A stretch of DNA of 64,000 nt, from NCBI GenBank assembly GCA_934486895.1, contig CAKSQZ010000007.1:1-64000 (forward strand). Reading direction: 5' to 3'. Position numbers and translations under genes: made by a program. Below are positions 34,354 through 43,504 of the stretch, piece by piece. The DNA comes from an uncultured Eubacteriales bacterium. GTDB taxonomy: Bacteria; Bacillota; Clostridia; Oscillospirales; Acutalibacteraceae. Numbering within the stretch: the stretch's first letter is position 1; every line of letters begins with the position of its first letter. The notes under the pieces were generated by a model. It was not told where the DNA came from. It saw nothing but the letters and a program-made list of their open reading frames with translations, and searched no databases.

Positions 34354-35421
34354 TCAGAGAGCGATCTCTCTGCCCTCGGCAGCCGATTTATACATAGCTT
34401 CGAGGATCTTAACGATATTGAGGCCCTGAATAGGCTCAAAATCAGGCTTTGCACCGTTTAAAACAACATCTGCAAAGTGGAATATATTATTTGCGTGGAG
34501 CGGAAGATCGCCGTCCTTCGCGTTCACGATAGTATCGTAAGTTGAGCCGTATTCCTCACCGAAGATCTTGAGCGAATCCTCTGACCAATAAGCGCCTGCT
34601 TTATCGCCGCGGAGCTCGCAGAAGCGGGTCTCTTTTTCGATATTGGAAGCCCACGAGAATTCGATCTGCATGGAAGCGCCGTTGTCAAAACGGATAAAGC
34701 CCATTGCAAGGTCTTCAACATCGAATGTGCCGCCGGACTTCTTCTCGCCGAACGAAGAATGAACCGAATCGGAAACATCGTTATCCGCAAACTTTGTGTA
34801 GGTGCAGCCGCTGACGGCAACAGGTGTCGGGTTGCCCATGAGCCACATGGAAAGGTCGATCATGTGAACGCCGAGGTCGATCAGCGGACCGCCGCCGGAC
34901 TGCTCTTTTGTGGTGAACCAGCCGCCCTTTCCGGGGATGCCGCGGCGGCGTCTCCATGCGCAGCGAGCGGTATAAATGTCGCCCATCTTGCCGTCCTCAA
35001 TATACTTTTTAAGGAAAACGCTGCGCTTGCTGTAACGGTTATTACGCATTACCATAAGAACCTTGCCGCTCTTTTCGGCAGCAGCTTTCATCTTCTCTGC
35101 CTCGGCAACACTTACAGCATCCGGCTTTTCGCAGAATACATGAAGACCTGCTTCGAGCGCCGCAACTGCTATTACCGAGTGAAGATAGTTCGGTGTGCAG
35201 ATATCAACAGCATCGATATCTTCGAGTGCGATAACGTCCTTATAGTCGGTGAAAACTCTGTCGGGGCTGATGTTGAGGCTTTCGGCAAACTTCTTTGCCT
35301 TTTCCTCAACTATATCGCAAGCCGCAACAACCTCGATATTATCGGCTATTTCATAGCCGGGTTTGTGCGCGAAGTTCGCAATGCCTCCGCAACCGATTAC
35401 GCCGATTCTGAGCTTTTTCAT
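34354..35421 (-). CDS. Gfo/Idh/MocA-family NAD(P)-dependent oxidoreductase (2)
   Basis: This 355-aa protein has a Rossmann fold (IGVIGCGGIANFAHKPGYE), the EKP motif (VFCEKPDAVSVAEAEKM) and the catalytic domain stretch GGGPLIDLGVHMIDLSMWL. It is the first gene of the operon, with GGAGG before the ATG, and it diverges from an AraC-type regulator gene. Two different oxidoreductases in one operon suggest successive oxidation and reduction of the same sugar. The substrate is unknown. Confidence 0.94.
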   Translation of the reverse strand: MKKLRIGVIGCGGIANFAHKPGYEIADNIEVVAACDIVEEKAKKFAESLNISPDRVFTDYKDVIALEDIDAVDICTPNYLHSVIAVAALEAGLHVFCEKPDAVSVAEAEKMKAAAEKSGKVLMVMRNNRYSKRSVFLKKYIEDGKMGDIYTARCAWRRRRGIPGKGGWFTTKEQSGGGPLIDLGVHMIDLSMWLMGNPTPVAVSGCTYTKFADNDVSDSVHSSFGEKKSGGTFDVEDLAMGFIRFDNGASMQIEFSWASNIEKETRFCELRGDKAGAYWSEDSLKIFGEEYGSTYDTIVNAKDGDLPLHANNIFHFADVVLNGAKPDFEPIQGLNIVKILEAMYKSAAEGREIAL

Positions 35422-35457
35422 AAAAAAACCTCCGATAAATTATTTTTTTCTGATTAA

Positions 35458-35463
35458 AGTATA
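35458..35463 (-). promoter_or_regulatory. -10 box for the sugar-oxidation operon
   Basis: TATACT on the minus strand lies 37 bases upstream of the first ATG. No acceptable -35 box is found at 16-18 bases, which is common for activator-dependent promoters. The AraC gene next to it is the obvious candidate activator. Confidence 0.5.
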
Positions 35464-35484
35464 GCAAAATCCCCCGCTATATGA

Positions 35485-35490
35485 TATAAT
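35485..35490 (+). promoter_or_regulatory. Extended -10 promoter of the araC-like gene
   Basis: TGATATAAT gives an extended -10 (TATAAT at 35485-35490), with a weak -35 region. Transcription from here would start near 35497, which argues for the internal TTG 35541 rather than 35496 as start codon. Confidence 0.6.
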
Positions 35491-35540
35491 TTTAATTGCA
35501 AAAAGTATCAAATTTTTGTCATAAGGGGGTCGGTGAAACT

Positions 35541-36431
35541 TTGAGCAGAGTTTTTGAAGAGGAATCTGCAAAGCGGGACGGTCACAAGATCGCGATACAA
35601 TGCTTACTGCTTCATATAGGTATTACAAGATTTTCGGATATGCTTCACTATCACGATTACATCGAAGTTATATATATGCTTGCCGGCAACGCACGGATAT
35701 ACGAAGGCATACAGGCTATCAATATTTGCGCGGGTGACCTTGCGGTTATAAATTCAAAGGAGCCGCACAGTGTTCAGGGAATGTCGGAGAACTGCGAATA
35801 CATTGTTGTGAAGTTCAAGCCGCAGCTTCTATACACCGCCGATTTTTCCGTGGTCGAGATGAAGTATCTTGCTCCTTTTGTTTTGAGCGGAGATCCGCAA
35901 AAGCGCGTTTTCAGAAACCGCGATTTTGCCGATTTTGATGTCGGCGGGCTGCTTAAAGGAGTACTCAGGGAATGGGACGATAAACAGATCGGCTATGAAA
36001 TGATAATGAGAGCCGATATTCTGCGGCTTTTCACATGGATAATCCGATATTGGAACCGCAGACGGCTTTATGATGTCAGCCGCATTGAAAACAACGATCC
36101 TGCGATAAAGCCGATCCGATCGGTGATCGAGAAGACGGCACAGAACGGCTGGGAGATAAGCTGTGAAGAAGCCGCGAAATTCTGCGGAATGAGCTACAGC
36201 TATTTCAGCCGCAGTTTCAAGCGGATCATGGGATTGAGCTTCACCGAATATCTTATGCATCTGAGGATCAACGAAGCGGACAGACTGCTCGCTACCACCG
36301 ACAAGACGGTGACCGATATTGCACAGAGTACCGGCTTTTCATCGGACGCATATCTTATTTCGTGCTTTAAGAAAGCAAAAGGAATGACTCCGGGAAATTA
36401 TCGCGCAATGCTGAGAAAAAACAGGGTTTGA
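35541..36431 (+). CDS. AraC-family transcriptional regulator
   Basis: This 296-aa protein has an N-terminal cupin-like sensor (MLHYHDYIEVIYMLAGNARI, then INSKEPHSVQGM). A C-terminal double helix-turn-helix spans about residues 203-293 (EEAAKFCGMSYSYFSRSFKR, VTDIAQSTGFSSDAYLISCF). Such regulators usually activate sugar genes on binding a sugar. The open frame reaches TTG 35496, but TTG 35541, 11 bases after GGGGG and downstream of the promoter, is preferred. It diverges from the sugar-oxidation operon and probably controls it. Confidence 0.88.
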   Translation: MSRVFEEESAKRDGHKIAIQCLLLHIGITRFSDMLHYHDYIEVIYMLAGNARIYEGIQAINICAGDLAVINSKEPHSVQGMSENCEYIVVKFKPQLLYTADFSVVEMKYLAPFVLSGDPQKRVFRNRDFADFDVGGLLKGVLREWDDKQIGYEMIMRADILRLFTWIIRYWNRRRLYDVSRIENNDPAIKPIRSVIEKTAQNGWEISCEEAAKFCGMSYSYFSRSFKRIMGLSFTEYLMHLRINEADRLLATTDKTVTDIAQSTGFSSDAYLISCFKKAKGMTPGNYRAMLRKNRV

Positions 36432-36452
36432 CTTGAGGGGATAAATAAAGAG

Positions 36453-38243
36453 ATGGATAAGACACAATTTTACAACGGAAATGTTTTTGACGCTTATAAT
36501 TACATGGGAGCTCACTGCGTTGACGGCGGTGTGAGATTTTTGACATACGCGCCGAATGCCGAGAGGATAAACATTATAGGCGAATTCAGCGACTGGCAGG
36601 AATACGCGATGTACCGCGACGGTACAAGCGATTTTTTCAGTGTTACGCTTGAAAATGCAAAACCGTGGCAGATGTATAAGTATGTTATCTACGGTGCGGA
36701 CGGTCAGCGCCGCGAGCACTGTGACCCATACGGCAGATATATGGAGCTGCGCCCGGGATCGTGCTCTATAATCGTGCCGGAAAGCGATTTTGAATTTGAT
36801 GATGACGATTGGATAAGCAGCAGAAGTCTTAATTTCGATCGTCCGATGAATATATATGAACTTCATCTCGGTTCGTGGAAAAAGCCGTCCGATGATGAAA
36901 GTGATTGGTATTCCTATGATGAGCTAAGCGAGATGCTGCCCGAATACTTATCCGAGAGCGGCTACACTCATGTTGAATTTATGCCGCTCGCCGAGCACCC
37001 GTTTGACGGATCATGGGGGTATCAGAACACGGGATTTTTTGCGCCGACCTCGCGCTACGGCAAGCCCGACGGGCTTAAAAAGCTGGTAAACGAACTGCAT
37101 AAGGCGAATATCGGAGTTATAATGGATTTTGTGCCGGTGCACTTTGCTGTGGACGGTTACGGCCTTTCCAACTACGGCGGCGAGCCTTTTTATGAATACC
37201 CGAACAAAGATGTCGGTATCAGCGAATGGGGCAGCTGCAATTTCATACATTCGCGGCGTGAGGTGCAATGCTTTTTGCAGTCTGCCGCGGATTATTGGCT
37301 TTCGCAGTTTCATTTCGACGGGCTGCGCTATGACGCGGTGAGCAGGCTTATTTATTGGCAGGGCGATGAACGGCGCGGCGTTAATGAAGTGGCGCTCGAT
37401 TTTTTGAAAAAAATGAACAAGGGGCTTAAAATGCGTCACCCCACCGCAATGCTTATTGCTGAAGATTCGACCGATTTTGTGAAGGTCACAGCGCCTGTTG
37501 AATACGGCGGTCTCGGATTTGACTACAAATGGGATCTCGGCTGGATGCACGACACGCTCGAATATTTTCAGACAGCTCCCGAATACCGTTCGCGCGATTA
37601 CCACAAGCTGACTTTCTCGATGATGTATAATTACAGCGAGCATTTTGTGCTCGAATTATCGCACGATGAATGCGTCCACGGCAAAGCGACGGTGCTTCAG
37701 AAGATGTGGGGTGACTATGAGAAGAAATTTCCGCAGGCAAGGGCTATGTACACATATATGATGCTGCACCCCGGAAAAAAACTGAACTTTATGGGATATG
37801 AATTCGGTCAGCTGAGAGAATGGGACGAAAAGCACGAGCAGGACTGGTTTATGCGCAAATATCCTCTTCACGATTCGTTTTATGAATATATTAAAGAACT
37901 GAATTTGATGTATCGCGATTATGACTGCCTGCGCTTTGACTGCGTGCCCGATAATTTTGAATGGATAGACTGCGACAATGCGCAAAACTGCATTTACGCT
38001 TTTCGCCGCAAGGGCAGGGATTTCGATATAGCCGCGGTGTTTAACTTCTCCGATAAGCCGAAAAAATACGAATTCATGGCGAAAGACAGCATAAAAGCCG
38101 AATGCATCTTATATTCCGACAGAGATATATATTCGGGAAAAACACCGCTTAGCGACATCGAATGTAAGTTCAACAAGCTCAGAAGAAGCGTTGCGGTCGG
38201 TCTGGCGCCGTTCTCGGCAATGGTTATAAAACTAAAGCACTAA
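36453..38243 (+). CDS. glgB: 1,4-alpha-glucan branching enzyme (GH13)
   Basis: This 596-aa protein has a CBM48 N-terminal domain (APNAERINIIGEFSDWQEY) and a GH13 catalytic barrel. Catalytic regions visible are FDGLRYDAVSRLIYW (nucleophile Asp), MLIAEDSTDF (acid Glu) and LELSHDECVHGK (third carboxylate). The C-terminal beta domain closes the chain. It lacks the extra N1 module of E. coli GlgB and so is shorter. It should add alpha-1,6 branches to glycogen. No other glycogen genes are adjacent, and a terminator follows directly. Confidence 0.93.
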   Translation: MDKTQFYNGNVFDAYNYMGAHCVDGGVRFLTYAPNAERINIIGEFSDWQEYAMYRDGTSDFFSVTLENAKPWQMYKYVIYGADGQRREHCDPYGRYMELRPGSCSIIVPESDFEFDDDDWISSRSLNFDRPMNIYELHLGSWKKPSDDESDWYSYDELSEMLPEYLSESGYTHVEFMPLAEHPFDGSWGYQNTGFFAPTSRYGKPDGLKKLVNELHKANIGVIMDFVPVHFAVDGYGLSNYGGEPFYEYPNKDVGISEWGSCNFIHSRREVQCFLQSAADYWLSQFHFDGLRYDAVSRLIYWQGDERRGVNEVALDFLKKMNKGLKMRHPTAMLIAEDSTDFVKVTAPVEYGGLGFDYKWDLGWMHDTLEYFQTAPEYRSRDYHKLTFSMMYNYSEHFVLELSHDECVHGKATVLQKMWGDYEKKFPQARAMYTYMMLHPGKKLNFMGYEFGQLREWDEKHEQDWFMRKYPLHDSFYEYIKELNLMYRDYDCLRFDCVPDNFEWIDCDNAQNCIYAFRRKGRDFDIAAVFNFSDKPKKYEFMAKDSIKAECILYSDRDIYSGKTPLSDIECKFNKLRRSVAVGLAPFSAMVIKLKH

Positions 38244-38275
38244 AAAACTGCAGGCTTTAAAACCTGCAGTTTTTA
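38244..38275. terminator. Bidirectional terminator between glgB and the flavin reductase
   Basis: AAACTGCAGG/CCTGCAGTTT with an 8-nt loop is flanked by A and T runs and lies between two convergent genes. Confidence 0.9.
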
Positions 38276-38276
38276 T

Positions 38277-38777
38277 TTACTCTTTCACAAGCACCTTTTC
38301 GATCTTGCCGACATAAAGACAATGGTAATCATGATTAGGATACCATTTATCGATAGATTTATCGAGTATGCCGCTGGGATCCATCGGCTGGACATACTGC
38401 TTTTGACAGATAAGGACGAGTCTTGCCTGCTCAAAATAAGTCGTACCGTCGGAAAAGACCGGTGTGAGTCCTGTGAGCGCCGCTTTATCAACATCTCTTC
38501 CCGATTTTGAGCCGCAGACATTGTGGATCTCCTTATCATCTCCGTAGAACGAAAGCGCAAAGCGCTCATTATTATCAACAAACTCTTTTGTGTATCTTTG
38601 CGGTCTGATAACAGTCACAGCGACGGGATTTCCCCACATAACGCCGATTCCGCCCCAGCTTGCGGTCATCATATTATAACCGTGATCGTCACCTGCGGAA
38701 ACAAGCATCCATTCATCGCCTATTGCACGGATCATATTATCTTTAAGATCGCGCGGTGATATTTCCTTAAAAGACAT
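38277..38777 (-). CDS. Flavin reductase family protein (FMN-binding split barrel)
   Basis: This 166-aa protein has the split-barrel flavoprotein pattern: MMTASWGGIGVMWGNPVAVT near residue 35, RYTKEFVDNNERFALSFYG and the C-terminal DYHCLYVGKIEKVL. Such proteins bind FMN and act as flavin reductases or small redox proteins. A partner is not encoded nearby. GAGGAG lies eight bases before the ATG. It is a single-gene unit between two plus-strand blocks. Confidence 0.88.
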   Translation of the reverse strand: MSFKEISPRDLKDNMIRAIGDEWMLVSAGDDHGYNMMTASWGGIGVMWGNPVAVTVIRPQRYTKEFVDNNERFALSFYGDDKEIHNVCGSKSGRDVDKAALTGLTPVFSDGTTYFEQARLVLICQKQYVQPMDPSGILDKSIDKWYPNHDYHCLYVGKIEKVLVKE

Positions 38778-38879
38778 AATATCAACTCCTCACTAACAAT
38801 TATATTATATTTTTAAAGAAAATCAACGATTTTATTTAGATTTTTTTAAATTATGCTTTTAAATCAAATGAAAGTATAG

Positions 38880-38885
38880 TATAAT
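38880..38885 (+). promoter_or_regulatory. Probable promoter of the hprK-dnaE cluster
   Basis: TATAAT lies 33 bases before the hprK ATG in an AT-rich gap. The -35 region (TTTTAA at 17 bases) is poor. Confidence 0.5.
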
Positions 38886-38917
38886 AAAAAGTAACTAAAA
38901 AGCAGGAGAATGGTGAT

Positions 38918-39868
38918 ATGAGTTTTAGTGTTTCACTGCAAAAGATCATTGAAGAGTTTTCGCTTGAAGTTCTCTGCGGAGATAACCTTGACAAGGTTTT
39001 GATAACCGTTGCGGACCTCAACAGACCGGGCTTACAGCTCAGCGGTTTTTTCGATTATTTCGATGAAAACCGTATTCAGATAATCGGCAAGAACGAGAGC
39101 AGTTATCTTCATTCGTTCGGACCCGACCAGCGGGACGAGCATCTTGAAGAGTTTTTCTCGAAAAAGCCTGTTGCGGTCGTCGTTGCACGCGGCCTTGAAA
39201 CGGACGGCACCGTGCTTTCAAAAGCTGAGAAACATGGTGTTCCGCTTCTTCGCACGCAGGAAGCGACTTCTTCTTTCACATCGGCGCTCAATGCATTTTT
39301 GAACATACACCTTGCGCCGAGAATTACGCGTCACGGTGTGCTTGTGGAAGTGTACGGCGAGGGCGTTTTGCTGCTCGGCGAAAGCGGAGTCGGCAAAAGC
39401 GAGGCTGCTATTGAACTGATAAAGCGCGGACATCGCCTTATTGCGGACGACGCGGTCGAGATCAGACGAGTTTCAAATAAAACTCTTGTCGGTTCGTCGC
39501 CTGAGAATATACGCCATTTTATCGAGCTTCGCGGTATCGGTATTATAAACGTTCGTCGCATTTTCGGTATGGGCGCTATCAAGACGACCGAGAAGATCGA
39601 TATGATAATCAATCTTGAACCTTGGAAAAATCAGGGTACTTATGACCGCATGGGTCTTGAAACGGAGACGACCGAAATTCTCGGTATAAATGTCACCTCG
39701 ACAACGATCCCAATCAAGCCGGGCAGAAACCTTGCGGTTATAATCGAGGTTGCCGCCATGAACAACAGGCAGAAGAAAATGGGTTATAACGCGGCTCAGG
39801 AACTGCTTGACAAGCTGAGCGCCGCTAATGATGATGATATTTCGCAAGGCGAATGGGAAAACTTTTAA
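38918..39868 (+). CDS. hprK: HPr kinase/phosphorylase
   Basis: This 316-aa bifunctional enzyme phosphorylates and dephosphorylates Ser46 of HPr and so controls carbon catabolite repression. It has an N-terminal domain, a P-loop (LLLGESGVGKSEAAIEL, near residue 151), ADDAVEIRR and the C-terminal signature RGIGIINVRRIFG. Length is standard. ATG follows AGGAG. No HPr (ptsH) or Crh gene is present in this window. Confidence 0.96.
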   Translation: MSFSVSLQKIIEEFSLEVLCGDNLDKVLITVADLNRPGLQLSGFFDYFDENRIQIIGKNESSYLHSFGPDQRDEHLEEFFSKKPVAVVVARGLETDGTVLSKAEKHGVPLLRTQEATSSFTSALNAFLNIHLAPRITRHGVLVEVYGEGVLLLGESGVGKSEAAIELIKRGHRLIADDAVEIRRVSNKTLVGSSPENIRHFIELRGIGIINVRRIFGMGAIKTTEKIDMIINLEPWKNQGTYDRMGLETETTEILGINVTSTTIPIKPGRNLAVIIEVAAMNNRQKKMGYNAAQELLDKLSAANDDDISQGEWENF

Positions 39869-39885
39869 ACGGAGGAATCGGATAT

Positions 39886-40839
39886 ATGTACAGTATAGGA
39901 ATTGATCTCGGCGGAACAAACATTGCAACCGCTGTTGTTGACGAAAATTACAAAATCATCGGAAAGGGGCATCTGCCGACAAACGCCCCGCGCGACGGTT
40001 ATGAAGTTGCGAAAGATATGATCCGTACCGCCGAAACGGCATGTGCCGATGCCGGCATTACAATGGCGGATATTTCCTGGATCGGCGTCGGTACTCCCGG
40101 CGCGGTCAACCCCGACAACGGTGTTATCGAAACAGCGGCAAACCTCGGTTTCTACGGTGTTCCGATGAAAAAATATGTTGAAGAACTCAGCGGAAAGCTT
40201 TGCTTTATCGAGAATGACGCTAATGCTGCGGCTTGCGGAGAATACATTGCGGGCGCAGGCAAAAGCTACAAACACCTTGTTGCGATAACGCTCGGAACGG
40301 GTGTCGGCGGCGGTGTTATTATCGACGGTAAGATCTTCAGCGGCTCAAACGGTTACGGCGCCGAACTCGGACATGAAGTTATTATTATGGACGGCGAGCC
40401 CTGCACCTGCGGCAGAAACGGCTGCTGGGAGGCTTATGCTTCGGCGACCGCCCTTATTCGCCAGACAAAGCGCGCTATGATGGATCATTCGGAATCGAAG
40501 ATGTGGGAGATCGCCGGCAGCCTTGAAAATGTCAACGGCAAAACAGCGTTTGACGGCATGCGTGCCGAAGACCCTGCCGCAAAAGCCGTGTGCGACAAGT
40601 ACATAGAGTATGTCGGCTGCGGCATTGTTAATATGATAAACATTTTCCAGCCTGAGATACTCTGCATAGGCGGCGGTATTTCCAAGGAGAAAGATAACCT
40701 CACAGTGCCGATAAGAGAATATGTTGAACGTAATGTGTTCACAAGAAAGACCGACAAGAGAACCGTTATCACAACAGCTCAGCTCGGAAACGACGCCGGT
40801 ATTATCGGAGCGGCGACACTCGGTTATCTCGCACAATAA
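39886..40839 (+). CDS. ROK-family sugar kinase (glucokinase-like)
   Basis: This 317-aa protein starts with the ATP-binding SIGIDLGGTNIATAVV. It carries the sugar-binding IENDANAAACGEY, TLGTGVGGGVIIDGKI, the ROK zinc site (CTCGRNGCWEAYAS) and CIGGGISKEKD. It is most like ROK glucokinases, which phosphorylate glucose with ATP. The ORF extends to 39853, but GGAGG precedes ATG 39886. Placement next to hprK suggests a link to carbon control. Confidence 0.92.
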   Translation: MYSIGIDLGGTNIATAVVDENYKIIGKGHLPTNAPRDGYEVAKDMIRTAETACADAGITMADISWIGVGTPGAVNPDNGVIETAANLGFYGVPMKKYVEELSGKLCFIENDANAAACGEYIAGAGKSYKHLVAITLGTGVGGGVIIDGKIFSGSNGYGAELGHEVIIMDGEPCTCGRNGCWEAYASATALIRQTKRAMMDHSESKMWEIAGSLENVNGKTAFDGMRAEDPAAKAVCDKYIEYVGCGIVNMINIFQPEILCIGGGISKEKDNLTVPIREYVERNVFTRKTDKRTVITTAQLGNDAGIIGAATLGYLAQ

Positions 40840-40860
40840 AAAACGAAGGGATCTTACCTT

Positions 40861-41760
40861 ATGCAAACCAACACGCTTGACAAATTGTTGTCCTGTGCTG
40901 ACTACACGGTTTTTCGTTCGGAGCCTATGAGCGAGCACACAAGCTTCAAAATCGGCGGAAATGCCCGATATTATGTTCTGCCTGCCAATGCCGAGGCTGT
41001 CGGCAAGCTGATCAAAGTCTGCAGGGAAAGCAAAGTTAAGACGCTGTATTTCGGCAACGGCTCGAACATTTTATTTAATGATTTCGGATTTGACGGAGTT
41101 GTTATAAGCTCGGCGGCATTGACCGATATTGAACTGCGCGGCGACGGTGTTATTGCGTGCGGAAGCGGCGTGAAAAACAGTGTGCTTTGCAAGTTTGCAC
41201 TTGAGAACTCATTTTCGGGTTTTGAGTTTTTATGGGGTATTCCGGGAACTGTCGGCGGCGCCGCTTTTATGAATGCGGGGGCTTACGGCAGTGAGATATG
41301 CTCGGTTGCGGTCGGGTGTGATTATGTTGATGACAGCGGTGATGTGAAATATATAAATGCGGAAGACATGCAGCTTTCGTATCGCCACAGTATTTTCTCC
41401 GAAAACGGCGGATTTATAACAAGGGTGTATCTCAAGGGTGTGCCTGCCGCCAAGGAGCAGATCCGACAAAAGATGGACGATCTGATCGAACGCCGCCGTT
41501 CAAAGCAGCCGCTTGAATATCCGAGCGCAGGCAGCGTTTTCAAGCGTCCTGAGGGGCATTTTGCAGCAGCTTTGATCGAAGAGTGCGGACTTAAAGGCGT
41601 GAGCGTCGGCGGAGCGCAGGTGAGCGAGAAGCACAGCGGATTTATTATCAATACGGGAGATGCGACCGCAAGCGATGTTAAACAGCTTATCGAGCAGGTC
41701 AAAAAAACAGTATTTTTGAAAACAGGCGTTAAACTCGAATGCGAAATAAGGATGGTGTGA
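40861..41760 (+). CDS. murB: UDP-N-acetylenolpyruvoylglucosamine reductase
   Basis: This 299-aa flavoprotein makes UDP-MurNAc for peptidoglycan. FAD-binding stretches are TSFKIGGNARYYVLP and YFGNGSNILFND. WGIPGTVGGAAFMNAGAYG and the catalytic-serine region YPSAGSVFKRPEGHFAA are typical, and the C-terminus (AALIEECGLKGVSVGGAQVS) is present. It is followed four bases later by rapZ, an order common in Firmicutes. Confidence 0.96.
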   Translation: MQTNTLDKLLSCADYTVFRSEPMSEHTSFKIGGNARYYVLPANAEAVGKLIKVCRESKVKTLYFGNGSNILFNDFGFDGVVISSAALTDIELRGDGVIACGSGVKNSVLCKFALENSFSGFEFLWGIPGTVGGAAFMNAGAYGSEICSVAVGCDYVDDSGDVKYINAEDMQLSYRHSIFSENGGFITRVYLKGVPAAKEQIRQKMDDLIERRRSKQPLEYPSAGSVFKRPEGHFAAALIEECGLKGVSVGGAQVSEKHSGFIINTGDATASDVKQLIEQVKKTVFLKTGVKLECEIRMV

Positions 41761-41763
41761 GTT

Positions 41764-42630
41764 ATGGAATTTGTTATTGTTACGGGACTTTCGGGAAGCG
41801 GAAAATCATCTGCCGTGAACGCCCTTGAGGATATAGGATTTTACTGTATCGACAATATTCCGCCTATCCTTATCAAGGATTTTGCAAACCTTTGTCTGCG
41901 GACAGAATCGCTTGACAAGGTTGCCGTTGTTACAGACTCGCGCGGGATAAGCTTTTTCAATGATTTCACCAGCGTTGTTGCCGATCTGAAAAAGACGGAT
42001 CTTAATTTTAAAATTCTCTTCCTTGAAGCGAGCGAGCGCAAGCTTGTGACACGGTATAAGGAAACAAGAAGAAAGCACCCGCTTTCCGAAAAGTCAAACG
42101 GGTCTTTGGAACTCGCGGTCAAAAATGAGGAAAAGCTGATGCTGCCAATCAAATCGATGGCGGATTACATTATCGACACTACCCTGCTCACCCCGCAGAA
42201 GCTGAAACTGCGTATTTCGGAGATGTTCGCGGCTTTAAGCTCGGACAGACTCGGAGTTCACATTATGTCGTTCGGGTTCAAATTTTCCTCGGCGGCAGAC
42301 GCTGACCTTGTTTTTGATGTGAGATGTCTGCCAAATCCGTTTTACATCGATGAACTCAGAAACAAAACCGGACTTGACAAAGAAGTTAGCGATTATGTTA
42401 TGAAGTTTGACGAGGCTCAGACACTTTTTAATAAGATCTCCGACCTTGTTGATTTTCTTATTCCGCTTTACAAAAGAGAGGGCAAGAGCCAGGTCGTTAT
42501 AGCGTTCGGCTGCACAGGCGGAAAACACCGCTCTGTTACCTTTGCGGAGCTTTTGAGCCGCCATTTGCAAAGCAGAGGCGATGTTCATGTCACGGTGAGC
42601 CACCGCGATATTTCGAGGCAGGCTTACTGA
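41764..42630 (+). CDS. rapZ: RNase adapter protein RapZ (YvcJ family P-loop protein)
   Basis: This 288-aa protein has Walker A (TGLSGSGKSSAVNALEDIGF) and the RapZ C-terminal motif (AFGCTGGKHRSVTFAELL). The middle region (TRYKETRRKHPLSE) is also conserved. In enterics RapZ controls GlmS synthesis; in Bacillus YvcJ affects competence. Firmicutes usually place yvcK between this gene and whiA, but here whiA follows after one base. Confidence 0.95.
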   Translation: MEFVIVTGLSGSGKSSAVNALEDIGFYCIDNIPPILIKDFANLCLRTESLDKVAVVTDSRGISFFNDFTSVVADLKKTDLNFKILFLEASERKLVTRYKETRRKHPLSEKSNGSLELAVKNEEKLMLPIKSMADYIIDTTLLTPQKLKLRISEMFAALSSDRLGVHIMSFGFKFSSAADADLVFDVRCLPNPFYIDELRNKTGLDKEVSDYVMKFDEAQTLFNKISDLVDFLIPLYKREGKSQVVIAFGCTGGKHRSVTFAELLSRHLQSRGDVHVTVSHRDISRQAY

Positions 42631-42631
42631 T

Positions 42632-43489
42632 ATGTCGTTTTACGATGATGTCCGTGCCGAAATACTGTCGGTGCGGCTGAAAAATGACTGCTGTAAGGTC
42701 TGTGAAGCGTATGCGTATTTGCTGTTTTGCAATGTTAAGACACGCAGCAGCGTCAGGATAAAGTATCAGAGCGAGGAAGAAGCGCTCTATTTTCGCTCGC
42801 TTTTTAAGCGGGCTTTTGAAATTCAAAGCGACATTATAATAAACGAAGGTAAGTTTATTTTGATGTTTGAACTTATGCCTGAGCCTATCATCAAGGCACT
42901 GCTGAACTGCATGATAGACAGTGCTCTTTTCAAATGCAGCAACTGTCTTTCGGCATTTATCCGCGGCGCTTTTCTTGCCTGCGGAAAGATCAGCAACCCT
43001 GAGAAGGAATATCATGCGGAGTTTATTTTCAAAAACGAACGGCTCGCTTACAGCTTTTTGAAAGCGGTTAAAGATGTTTTGCCGCTCTGCAAGCTGACAG
43101 AGCGCAACAGAAAGTTTGTTGTTTATTTAAAGGATTCGGAAAGCATTGAAAATATGCTGGCGGCGATAGGCGCTCAAAGCGGTGCGATGAACACTATGCA
43201 GGCGGCAATTTTCAAGGATATAAGAAACCACGAGAACCGACTTAATAATTTTGCGAACGCAAATCTTAAAAAGACGACCGACAGCGGATATAAATATCTG
43301 CGCGCGATAGAAACACTTGAGAAGCAAGGTGCGCTCTCGGGATTGTCCGACGATCTGCAGAACATAGCATTTGCTAAAAGAGACAATATCGAAATGTCGC
43401 TCAACGAGCTCGCTGAGCTTTTGAATATGAGCCGCTCGACTGTTTACCGCGGGCTGAACAAGCTTGTTAAATTAGCCGATCGGTCATAA
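42632..43489 (+). CDS. whiA: Sporulation/division transcription factor WhiA
   Basis: This 285-aa protein has the WhiA pattern: an N-terminal homing-endonuclease-like domain (LSAFIRGAFLACGKISNPEK region) and a C-terminal helix-turn-helix (SLNELAELLNMSRSTVYRGL). The central segment NRLNNFANANLKKT matches the family. WhiA affects cell division and chromosome segregation. It lies between rapZ and dnaE. Confidence 0.94.
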   Translation: MSFYDDVRAEILSVRLKNDCCKVCEAYAYLLFCNVKTRSSVRIKYQSEEEALYFRSLFKRAFEIQSDIIINEGKFILMFELMPEPIIKALLNCMIDSALFKCSNCLSAFIRGAFLACGKISNPEKEYHAEFIFKNERLAYSFLKAVKDVLPLCKLTERNRKFVVYLKDSESIENMLAAIGAQSGAMNTMQAAIFKDIRNHENRLNNFANANLKKTTDSGYKYLRAIETLEKQGALSGLSDDLQNIAFAKRDNIEMSLNELAELLNMSRSTVYRGLNKLVKLADRS

Positions 43490-43504
43490 AAAGGAGGAGT
43501 TTTA

